From: Microbacterium sp. Root180
GTDB taxonomy: Bacteria > Actinomycetota > Actinomycetes > Actinomycetales > Microbacteriaceae
Assembly: GCF_001428485.1 (NCBI RefSeq)
Contig: NZ_LMHS01000003.1
Location: forward strand, 1,509,494-1,573,493
DNA: 64,000 nt
Reading direction: 5' to 3'
How positions within the stretch are numbered: position 1 is the first letter of the stretch; every line of letters starts with the position of its first letter. The translations under genes and the position numbers were made by a program. The notes beneath the pieces are model-generated. The model had not been told where the DNA came from, did not search any database, and saw nothing but the letters and a program-made list of their open reading frames with translations. Shown piece after piece: positions 8,788 to 17,263 of this stretch.

Positions 8788-9632
8788 TCAGCACCGTCGA
8801 CGAGCTGCACTCCCGTCTGGCAGAGGCCAGGGCCGCCGCTCCGGAACGGGCCCGGGTCGCGCTCATCTCGACGATCGGCGCACTCCACGACGGTCATATC
8901 GACCTCGTCCACCGCGCGCGCGAGGTCGCCGAGATCGTCGTCGTATCGGTCTTCGTCAATCCGCTGCGCTTCGCGACCACGGCGGAGTTCGCCGGCTACC
9001 CGCGCACCTCGGACGACGACGAGCGCCTGCTCGAGTCCCTCGGCGTGGATGTCGTGTTCGCCCCCGACACGGCAGAGCTGCTTCCGGACGGGACCGCGAC
9101 CACGAAGGTGAGCGCGGGGGATCTCGGCCTGCGCTACGAGGGCCGCACGCGTCCCTTCTACTTCGACGGCCTGCTGACGGTCGAGGCGAAGCTGCTGAAT
9201 CTCGTGAGGCCGGATGTCGCGATCTACGGGGAACGCGATCCGCAGCGTGTCTTCCTCGTCCGGCGCATGATCCGGGACCTCTTCTTCGGTGTCGACGTCG
9301 CCACGGTCGAGACGGTCCGCGACGACGACGGTCTTCCCGTGTCGACGCGTGTCGGCATGCTCGAGGACCGCGACCGCGCCGCCGTCGGCCTGCTTCCGGC
9401 CGCGCTCGACGCAGCCGCTTCGAATGCCGACCGTGGTGTCGATGCCTGCATCGCGGCTGCCCAGTCGGCGCTCATGGGGGAGACGCGCATCCGACTCGAG
9501 TACCTCAGCGTCGTGGATCCGACGACCTTCCTTCCCGTCGACGAGGGCCATCAGGGCCCCGCACTCGCCCTCATCGCGGCGAGCGTCGCCGGCCACCGGT
9601 TCATCGACAACGCGCTGATCTACATCAGCTGA
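8784..9632 (+). CDS. panC: Divergent pantoate--beta-alanine ligase (PanC-like)
   Basis: Length (282 aa) and overall order match pantothenate synthetase, which joins pantoate and beta-alanine using ATP. The HxGH nucleotide motif is present as H35-D-G-H38. VFVNP, TVEAKLLNLVRPDVA and YGERD are recognisable. Several canonical residues differ. VNPxQF is VNPLRF (R62). GEKDxQQ is GERDPQR, so R155 stands where the second Gln is usual. The SSRN motif reads STRV. In M. tuberculosis PanC the two Gln positions (72 and 164) hold pantoate. The protein may therefore be a neofunctionalised or degenerate PanC. ATG overlaps the DUF2520 stop. TACGAT (8772-8777) lies 6 nt before the start. No panB or panD is in the window. 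Confidence 0.8.
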   Translation: MISTVDELHSRLAEARAAAPERARVALISTIGALHDGHIDLVHRAREVAEIVVVSVFVNPLRFATTAEFAGYPRTSDDDERLLESLGVDVVFAPDTAELLPDGTATTKVSAGDLGLRYEGRTRPFYFDGLLTVEAKLLNLVRPDVAIYGERDPQRVFLVRRMIRDLFFGVDVATVETVRDDDGLPVSTRVGMLEDRDRAAVGLLPAALDAAASNADRGVDACIAAAQSALMGETRIRLEYLSVVDPTTFLPVDEGHQGPALALIAASVAGHRFIDNALIYIS

Positions 9633-9647
9633 CACACGGGGGCGACG

Positions 9648-10430
9648 ATGAGGGTCACACGGATCGGCGGGCCGACGGCACTCGTGGAGTGGGACGGCTG
9701 GCGCATCCTCACGGATCCCACGTTCGACCCGCCGGGACGCACCTACTCCTTCGGTTTCGGCACGAAGTCGACCAAGACCACCGGGCCGGCCATCCCGCTC
9801 GACCAGCTGGGTCGGATCGATGCCGTGCTCCTCAGCCACCACCATCACGCGGACAACCTCGACGACGCCGGGGCCGAGATGCTCGGCCACGTCACGACGG
9901 TCCTGACGACCCGCGCCGGCGCCAAGGCGATCGCCCACCCTGACATCCGCGGGCTCGCGGCCGGCGACAGCACGACACTCCAGGCGGAGGGCCGTCCGAC
10001 GATTCGCGTGGACGCGACTCCCTGCCGCCACGGCGCACCGTTCACCCGTCCGATCGTCGGACCGGTGGTGGGCTTCGCCCTCACGCGGGACGGTGCGGCC
10101 CGCCCCGGGCTCTGGATGACCGGCGACACCGTTCTCTACGGCGACCTCCGCACGGCTGCTGCAGGCATGCAGCCCGCCGTCGCGCTCGTCCACATCGGAT
10201 CGGTGAAGTTCCCGATCTCGGGCCCGCTCGCCTACACGATGAACGCCCACGACGCGGTCGAGCTGATCGGTCTCGCCGAGCCGGGAGTCGCGGTGCCGGT
10301 CCACGTCGAGGGGTGGAGCCACTTCTCCGAGCAGGAGGCGGCGGCCGCCCGCGTCTTCGAGGCGGCATCCCCGTCTGTGCACGATCGCGTGACCTGGGCA
10401 CCGCTCGGACAGCCGATCGAGCTGGGCTGA
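9648..10430 (+). CDS. MBL-fold metal-dependent hydrolase (UlaG-like)
   Basis: A 260-residue metallo-beta-lactamase-fold hydrolase. The metal motif reads LLSHHHHADNLDDAG (the HxHxDN type). CRHGAPFTRPIVGPVVGF, the metal aspartate in WMTGDTVLYGDL and HVEGWSHF near the C-terminus complete the site. Closest recognisable group is the UlaG/RomA-like hydrolases, whose substrates vary (lactones, N-acyl phosphatidylethanolamine, unknowns). It starts 15 nt after panC with a GGGGGCGACG ribosome site and probably belongs to the same transcript. Substrate unknown. Confidence 0.85.
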   Translation: MRVTRIGGPTALVEWDGWRILTDPTFDPPGRTYSFGFGTKSTKTTGPAIPLDQLGRIDAVLLSHHHHADNLDDAGAEMLGHVTTVLTTRAGAKAIAHPDIRGLAAGDSTTLQAEGRPTIRVDATPCRHGAPFTRPIVGPVVGFALTRDGAARPGLWMTGDTVLYGDLRTAAAGMQPAVALVHIGSVKFPISGPLAYTMNAHDAVELIGLAEPGVAVPVHVEGWSHFSEQEAAAARVFEAASPSVHDRVTWAPLGQPIELG

Positions 10431-10506
10431 GCCCGCTCTGGCTGAACAGGGAGGGCTCACGCGGCGCGGATAGACTTGGCGGCGACTTTCGCGAGGAGCC
10501 CCACCG

Positions 10507-12036
<1,530 letters not shown>

Positions 12037-12041
12037 CACGC

Positions 12042-13187
12042 TCAGCGCGGCGCCGCCGGTCGCCGGAACGCCCAGTCGGGCAGGTGGCCGGCATGCACGA
12101 ACGAGCGCACGATCTCGCTGAGACCGTGCTCGGGCTCGATCGCGCACGCCGCGCGGGCGTAGCTCTCGGCGTGGGTCGAAAGGCCGAGCGCCCACGCCAG
12201 CCACGCGCACAGGGAGAGTGCGCCGGGCCGTGACGCCCGGGGCGCGAGAGCGGCGATCTGGCGAGTCAGAGCAAGGGCGTGCTCGAGACGGTCGGGATCG
12301 GGTCGGTCACCCTCGCCCCACATCCGCATGGCGAGGTGCGCGGGATACTCCTCGCCCGATTCCCAGCGCAGCTGTCCATCGAGCGCGCGGTCGCCGTCGT
12401 CGAAGGTGCCGCTCCACTGCACCAGGGCGACGTCTCGCAGCGACGGCCGCGCCAGGCACCAGGCGAGGGCGGCGGCGTCGTACGGTGCGGGGTCGTCGAC
12501 CGGCCATCGGAGGGCGTCCTCGAAGAAGCCGGGCAAGTCCTCCAACCGGCACACCGCCGCCAGCGCCTGCGGGTCGACGCGCGCGTCATCGGCGGCGGAT
12601 GCTTCGTGCTCTGCGCCGTCTCCGCAGAGCACCTCGGCCGCCCGTGCGAACGCGTGGAGAGCGCGCCCGACGCGCTCGGTCTCGACGAGCGAAGTCGTCG
12701 GGAGCTCCGCGCCGCTGGACTGGTCGCCGTCGAGGACGTCGTCCACGTCCTCCGCTCCCGGTGGCACGACCTCGAGCGCGGCGAGCGGCCGTCCCCCGCG
12801 CGGGAGTGCCGGGTCGAACACCGATCCCCACCCGTCGGCCGCGACGCACAGGGCGTCGGTGACGCGCAGCCCTGATGCGTCGGCGCGGCGCTCGAGCGCG
12901 TCGAAGAGGTCGGGATGCGGCATCCGCTCACCCTCGAAGAGGGCGTCGGTGTAGGCGACCGCCGCGACGGCGTCGGCGTCGGGGAGGCGGCACGCCATGC
13001 CGATCACGGTCGCCGCGTAGGCATCGACCGCCTCGGCGTCGGCGGGGAGATCGAATCGCATCGCGCCGAGGCTGCGGGAACCCGCGAACGGGATCATCAC
13101 GAGGCTGCGCGTGGGGACGTAGCCCAGCATGCGCGGGACGAGGGCGAGGAACTCTGCGGCATCCGCCGCTTTGACGATCGTGCTCAT
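12042..13187 (-). CDS. DUF4192 family protein
   Basis: A 381-residue cytosolic protein beginning MSTIVKAADAAEFLALVPRMLGY with the DUF4192 hallmark GYVPTRSLVMIPFAGSRSLGAMRFDLP (quoted in part). A C-terminal helical part with repeated LAWCLARPSLRDVALVQWSG and LSLCAWLAWALG stretches follows. The family is restricted to actinobacteria and has no assigned function. The start at 13187 was chosen because conservation begins there; the upstream in-frame extension is low-complexity. It diverges from the small membrane protein at 13318. Confidence 0.87.
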   Translation of the reverse strand: MSTIVKAADAAEFLALVPRMLGYVPTRSLVMIPFAGSRSLGAMRFDLPADAEAVDAYAATVIGMACRLPDADAVAAVAYTDALFEGERMPHPDLFDALERRADASGLRVTDALCVAADGWGSVFDPALPRGGRPLAALEVVPPGAEDVDDVLDGDQSSGAELPTTSLVETERVGRALHAFARAAEVLCGDGAEHEASAADDARVDPQALAAVCRLEDLPGFFEDALRWPVDDPAPYDAAALAWCLARPSLRDVALVQWSGTFDDGDRALDGQLRWESGEEYPAHLAMRMWGEGDRPDPDRLEHALALTRQIAALAPRASRPGALSLCAWLAWALGLSTHAESYARAACAIEPEHGLSEIVRSFVHAGHLPDWAFRRPAAPR

Positions 13188-13317
13188 GCCGATCGACTCT
13201 GCGGGGTCCGGCGGCGCGGTGGAGCGGCATCCGGCGATCTGGGAGTCGCCGCCCGGACGACGTGCCTGTGGGGAAGGGGCCGACGGGGGACCGCGAGAAG
13301 ACACGTATCCTTGACGC

Positions 13318-13524
13318 ATGGACGATTACTGGGTCGCCGTCCTCTGGACGCTGCTTCCGACGATCGTCGTCAGCGGGATCTTCTTCTTCGTGCTCCGCAG
13401 CATCATCCGCGCGGATCGCACCGAACGCCGGGAGTACGCCCGCATCGAGGCCGAGGAGCGGGCGAAGCGCGGTCTCCCGCCGGCCGCGGCATCCACCGAG
13501 CCCTCGCCCGCCGCGGAGGGCTGA
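13318..13524 (+). CDS. Small single-pass membrane protein (68 aa)
   Basis: The product has one N-terminal transmembrane helix (about 6-27) followed by a charged helix RADRTERREYARIEAEERAKRG and a Pro/Ala tail. This layout is common to small actinobacterial membrane proteins of unknown function. TATCCT at 13306-13311 lies 6 nt before the ATG, giving one of the clearest leaderless promoter signatures in the window. The GC-rich third positions support real coding. It may share transcription with cls, 54 nt downstream. Confidence 0.75.
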   Translation: MDDYWVAVLWTLLPTIVVSGIFFFVLRSIIRADRTERREYARIEAEERAKRGLPPAAASTEPSPAAEG

Positions 13525-13578
13525 CCCCGGTCCCCACTACGCTGGGGCACACGCCGTCCGGGAGCGCGAGGAGCCAGG

Positions 13579-15045
13579 GTGATCAGCATCACGTTCGACG
13601 CGACGTGGTGGCTGGTGCTCGTCTTCGTGACCGACCTGGCGATCCGCATCGCCGCGATCATCATCGTGCCGCGCAACCGGCGCCCGACCGCCGCGATGGC
13701 GTGGCTGCTGGCGATCTACTTCATCCCGATCGTCGGTGTGTTCCTCTTCCTGCTGATCGGCAACCCGCGCCTGCCGCGCAAGCGTCGCCGCAAGCAGGAG
13801 GACATCAACGAGTACATCCACGAGACCTCGGCGTCCCTCGACTTCGGCACGCTGCGCCCACACGCGCCCGACTGGTTCACCTCGCTCGTGACGCTGAACC
13901 GCAATCTCGGCGCCATGCCGCTCGCCGGCGACAACTCCGCGCACATCATCGGCGGCTACCAGGAGAGCCTCGATTCGATGGCGGACGCGATCCGCAAGGC
14001 CGAGCGCTACGTGCACGTGGAGTTCTACATCTTCCAGACCGACGCGGCGACGGACAACCTCTTCACCGCACTCGAGGAGGTCGCGGCGCGCGGGGTCACG
14101 GTGCGCGTGCTGCTGGACCACTGGGCCAACCGCGGCAAGCCGTTCTACAAGGCCACGCTCAAGCGCCTCGACGCGATGGGCGCCCAGTGGCACCTGATGC
14201 TCCCGGTGCAGCCGCTGAAGGGTAAATACCAGCGACCCGACCTGCGCAATCACCGCAAGCTCGTCGTCGTCGACGGGCGAATGGCCTTCACGGGTTCGCA
14301 GAACGTCACCGACTCGACGTACAACCTGAAGAAGAACATCAAGCGGGGCTTGCACTGGGTCGACCTGATGGTGCGCATCGAGGGGCCGGTCGTGGCATCC
14401 GTCAACGCCGTCTTCCTCTCGGACTGGTACAGCGAGACCGACGAGGTGCTGACCGACGAGATCGACCTCTTCGCCGTGAAGTCCGGCCCGGGCGACCTCG
14501 ACTGCCAGATCATCCCCTCCGGCCCCGGGTTCGAGTTCCAGAACAACCTCAAGCTGTTCGCCGCCCTCCTCTACTCGGCCCAGCGCAAGATCATCGTCGT
14601 CAGTCCCTACTTCGTGCCCGACGAGGCACTCCTCCTTGCGATCACGACGGCGTGCCAGCGTGGCATCCATGTCGAGCTGTTCGTCTCCGAGGAGGGCGAC
14701 CAGGCGCTCGTCTACCACGCGCAGCGGAGCTACTACGAGGCGCTGCTGCGCGCGGGCGTGAAGATCTGGATGTACCAGCGACCCTTCATCCTGCACTCGA
14801 AGTCCATGACCATCGACGACGAGGTCGCCATCGTCGGCTCGAGCAACATGGACATGCGCTCGTTCGGTCTCAACATGGAGATCTCGATGCTCGTGCGCGG
14901 GGAGGAGTTCGTCCGCGAGATGCGCGCGGTCGAGGACGGCTACCGCTCCCTCAGCCGCGAACTGACCCTCGAGGAGTGGGAGAAGCAGCCGCTGCGGTCG
15001 ACGGTCCTCGACAACCTCGCCCGGCTGACCTCGGCCCTGCAGTAG
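13579..15045 (+). CDS. cls: Cardiolipin synthase
   Basis: Membrane phospholipase D-family enzyme that condenses phosphatidylglycerol (or PG with PE) into cardiolipin. The 488-residue protein has two N-terminal transmembrane helices (about 10-30 and 38-60, the PLDc_N region) and two HKD motifs: NHRKLVVVDGRMAFTGSQN in the first half and HSKSMTIDDEVAIVGSSNMD in the second. The start is GTG at 13579 after GCGAGGAGCCAG. A TACGCT hexamer about 35 nt upstream suggests its own promoter. Confidence 0.94.
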   Translation: MISITFDATWWLVLVFVTDLAIRIAAIIIVPRNRRPTAAMAWLLAIYFIPIVGVFLFLLIGNPRLPRKRRRKQEDINEYIHETSASLDFGTLRPHAPDWFTSLVTLNRNLGAMPLAGDNSAHIIGGYQESLDSMADAIRKAERYVHVEFYIFQTDAATDNLFTALEEVAARGVTVRVLLDHWANRGKPFYKATLKRLDAMGAQWHLMLPVQPLKGKYQRPDLRNHRKLVVVDGRMAFTGSQNVTDSTYNLKKNIKRGLHWVDLMVRIEGPVVASVNAVFLSDWYSETDEVLTDEIDLFAVKSGPGDLDCQIIPSGPGFEFQNNLKLFAALLYSAQRKIIVVSPYFVPDEALLLAITTACQRGIHVELFVSEEGDQALVYHAQRSYYEALLRAGVKIWMYQRPFILHSKSMTIDDEVAIVGSSNMDMRSFGLNMEISMLVRGEEFVREMRAVEDGYRSLSRELTLEEWEKQPLRSTVLDNLARLTSALQ

Positions 15046-15172
15046 GTGATTTTGCGGGTGATCGTGACCCTTCCGTGACCACCGTCCCTGAGATTCCGCG
15101 GGTGATGGGGACACCATAGTGACGACGGATGCCGCGGCCTCGGCATCTGCGCCGTTCACGGAAGGGTCTCCC

Positions 15173-15901
15173 ATGGCACCTCGCAACCGCATCACCCTCG
15201 CCGGACTCGGTCTGGCTGTCCTCCTCACCGGTGTCCTCACCGCGTGCGCGACCGGCAGCGGCGGCGACCCGTCCACGGCGGGCACGCCGTCGGACGATGA
15301 CGCCGGCGAATCGCAGGAGGTCGGCGCGGCCTGGCTCGACGGCGGCCGCATGATCGGCATCGTCACGCAGGGCAGCTCGACGTGCATCCCCACCGCCGAG
15401 GCCACCTACGCGAATGACGTCATGACGGTGACGCTCACCGAGCCTGAGGAAGCCACCGCCTGCACGCAGGATCTCGTCCCGCGCGTCTCGCTCGTCGGAA
15501 CGCCCGAGGGCGTCGACCCCGCGGCCGGCGTCGAGATCGAGGTGACCGGCGACGGCTGGAGCGGCGACACCGACCTCGAGGGCGTGCCCGACCTGGCGGT
15601 CGGCGGAGAGACCGACTACCTGCCCAGTGCCGGCTGGACCGACGTCGACGGCCAGTTCGTGATCCTCACGTGGGGATCGTCCTCGTGCGTCCCCGTGGTC
15701 GAGAACACCGAGGCCACGAGCGCCACCGAGATCACGGTCACCTTCGCGACGCCCGCCGAGGACCAGGTCTGCACGATGGACATGGCTCCCCGCGGCACCG
15801 TGACCGCGGTCCTCGAGGTCGAGGACGAGGACGCGCAGGTCTTCGCGATCCTCACCGGCGCCGAGTTCGACAACATCCGGATCCCGATCTCCCCCAACTG
15901 A
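15173..15901 (+). CDS. Secreted lipoprotein with duplicated Cys-rich domain
   Basis: A 242-residue predicted lipoprotein with signal peptide and lipobox LTAC (Cys near residue 23). The mature part contains two similar halves. Each has a GSSTCIPT- or GSSSCVPV-type segment followed about 30-35 residues later by an acidic stretch ending in CTQDLVPR or CTMDMAPR, suggesting an internal duplication with one disulfide per half. The start at 15173 follows GGAAGGGTCTCCC. Function unknown; extracytoplasmic and membrane-tethered by inference. Downstream stem-loop at 15912-15938 ends the transcript. Confidence 0.8.
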   Translation: MAPRNRITLAGLGLAVLLTGVLTACATGSGGDPSTAGTPSDDDAGESQEVGAAWLDGGRMIGIVTQGSSTCIPTAEATYANDVMTVTLTEPEEATACTQDLVPRVSLVGTPEGVDPAAGVEIEVTGDGWSGDTDLEGVPDLAVGGETDYLPSAGWTDVDGQFVILTWGSSSCVPVVENTEATSATEITVTFATPAEDQVCTMDMAPRGTVTAVLEVEDEDAQVFAILTGAEFDNIRIPISPN

Positions 15902-15911
15902 CGCCGGAGTG

Positions 15912-15938
15912 ACGGATGCCTCGGGCCGAGGCATCCGT
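15912..15938 (+). terminator. Intrinsic terminator-like stem-loop after the lipoprotein gene
   Basis: A 12-bp perfect stem (15912-15923 with 15927-15938, ACGGATGCCTCG and its complement) closes a 3-nt loop 11 nt after the stop codon. A short pyrimidine run follows rather than a T tract, as is usual in high-GC actinobacteria. Confidence 0.7.
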
Positions 15939-15964
15939 CCCCTTCGCGTTCGTCGGATCGGCCG

Positions 15965-16036
15965 TTCTCCGGAGATCGCCCGTTCTCAGGACGCGAACCC
16001 CGCGTCCCGTCCGCGGAAGCGTCGATCTCCGCAGAA
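15965..16036. repeat. Nested intergenic hairpin (REP-like)
   Basis: Outer arms TTCTCCGGAGATCG (15965-15978) and its inverse at 16023-16036 match at 13 of 14 positions. Inside them GGACGCG (15989-15995) and CGCGTCC (16001-16007) form a second stem with a 5-nt loop. It lies between convergent genes. The same two-tier architecture recurs in other gaps of this window with different sequences. Confidence 0.6.
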
Positions 16037-16047
16037 GCGGCGAGCGC

Positions 16048-16278
16048 TCAGTCGGCGCGGACGAGCAGCTCGCCGATCTCGCAGTCGAGCGCGCGGCAGA
16101 TCGCCGACAGCGTCGAGTAGCGGATCGCCCGCGCGCGGTCGTTCTTGAGGATCGACAGGTTCACGATCGAGACGCCGACGAGCTCGGACAGGCGCGTCAG
16201 GGTCATCCCGCGCTCCTCGAGCAGCTCGTCGAGCCGGCAGTGGACCCCGGAGGGGCCTTCGTCGTCGGCGGGGCTCAT
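16048..16278 (-). CDS. Cro/CI-type helix-turn-helix regulator (YozG-like)
   Basis: A 76-residue single-domain DNA-binding protein. The HTH reads RLDELLEERGMTLTRLSELVGVSIVNLSILKN, followed by RYSTLSAICRALDCEIGELLV (both quoted in part), the pattern of small XRE regulators in Firmicutes and Actinobacteria that accompany DUF2975 membrane proteins. Its start (16278) overlaps by ATGA the stop of a 21-codon ORF that fills the gap to the DUF2975 gene, so the three frames are chained. It probably autoregulates the operon through the CGATAA repeats at 17093-17122. Confidence 0.85.
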   Translation of the reverse strand: MSPADDEGPSGVHCRLDELLEERGMTLTRLSELVGVSIVNLSILKNDRARAIRYSTLSAICRALDCEIGELLVRAD

Positions 16279-16340
16279 GCGCGCCGCACCGTCAGGCCCC
16301 GGACGGGAGCCGACCAGGTTGTCGTTCGCTCCACGATCAT
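16275..16340 (-). CDS. Candidate 21-residue coupled peptide between DUF2975 and HTH genes
   Basis: An ATG at 16340 overlaps the DUF2975 stop (TGATG) and the frame ends in a TGA that overlaps the HTH gene start (ATGA at 16278-16275). The ORF exactly bridges the two genes. The predicted peptide is MIVERTTTWSAPVRG followed by LTVRRA. No known motif is seen. It may act only as a translational coupling leader for the HTH gene, or the HTH gene may simply start further upstream. Coding is inferred from the perfect overlaps alone. Confidence 0.35.
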   Translation of the reverse strand: MIVERTTTWSAPVRGLTVRRA

Positions 16341-17077
16341 CAGACCAGGGCCTCCGTGTCCTTCTGCATCCGCACGCCCAGCTGGAACGCGGTGGCGACG
16401 AGCGCCAGGCTGAACGCCCAGCCGACCGGAGCGAGGTCGAGGGTGAGGAACCATCCCGTGAGACCTTCGTACGGTCCCTCCCCGGCATCACCCGCCGTGA
16501 TCACCTGCTCGCCCAGGAAGGCGACGACCGACGCTCGCGCCGCGCTGCCGAGCACCTGCGAGCCCAGCCCGCCGATGAGGACCGCCACGGCCGCGACACC
16601 GACCACATGAGGCAGCGACCGCACGAACGGGCGACCCCGCAGCACGGCGACCGCGAGCCACGCGACGGCGGTGCCGATCGCGATCCCGGCGGCCAGGGGC
16701 AGCGCGAACTCGAGGTAGAGCAGCCACCGCGTGCCGTCGGGCAGGCCGGCGACCTCGAGCCACGCCGACTCGTACCCGGCCCCGACGATCGCGTCGGACT
16801 TCTCGGCGAACTCCGGCACGGCGGCATTCCCGAGGGGGAACCCCGTGATGCGGGACGGTTCGGCGCTGAAGACCTGGATGGCGCTCGTGACGAGGAACAC
16901 AGCGCTTCCGGCCGCGACGAGCATGGCGCCCGTGCCGACGAGGGCGACCGACCACTCCTCGACGCGCGACAGTCCGTCTTCGCCCGTGCGGCGCCGGCTG
17001 CGGACGAGCACGATCACGAGCGCGGTGCCCACGAGGATCGGCAGCGCGACCCAGAGGATGAGGAATCCGGAACCCAT
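16340..17077 (-). CDS. DUF2975-type membrane protein
   Basis: A 245-residue protein with four predicted transmembrane helices: about 5-25, 45-70, 125-148 and 160-183, with a further hydrophobic stretch at 215-236. A ~55-residue extracytoplasmic loop follows the second helix. Such proteins are typically encoded next to a small Cro/CI regulator, as here. Function unknown. The ATG at 17077 is preferred over the adjacent GTG at 17080 because GGAGG lies 6 nt upstream of it. Confidence 0.8.
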   Translation of the reverse strand: MGSGFLILWVALPILVGTALVIVLVRSRRRTGEDGLSRVEEWSVALVGTGAMLVAAGSAVFLVTSAIQVFSAEPSRITGFPLGNAAVPEFAEKSDAIVGAGYESAWLEVAGLPDGTRWLLYLEFALPLAAGIAIGTAVAWLAVAVLRGRPFVRSLPHVVGVAAVAVLIGGLGSQVLGSAARASVVAFLGEQVITAGDAGEGPYEGLTGWFLTLDLAPVGWAFSLALVATAFQLGVRMQKDTEALV

Positions 17078-17088
17078 CACGAACCTCC

Positions 17089-17122
17089 ATATCGATAAAC
17101 GTTGTTATCGAAAAACGATAAC
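17089..17122. promoter_or_regulatory. CGATAA repeat operator upstream of the DUF2975-HTH operon
   Basis: Three CGATAA half-sites in alternating orientation lie here: CGATAA at 17093-17098, TTATCG at 17105-17110 and CGATAA at 17116-17121. The last two form a perfect 7-bp inverted repeat GTTATCG-AAAAA-CGATAAC. The AT-rich patch stands out from the surrounding sequence and sits just upstream of the ribosome site. It is a likely operator for the HTH regulator of this operon (inference). Confidence 0.6.
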
Positions 17123-17263
17123 CCGAATGGATGCCGCGGCACAAGCATCCACCCCGCTCCGCCCCTGGCGAACACGCCCTTGCGGCATCCGTCGCGCCCG
17201 TACCCTCGTCTGTAAGGAGCCAGAAGTGCATCACCGCACGCCGAGCACCCCGGAGGAAAGACG

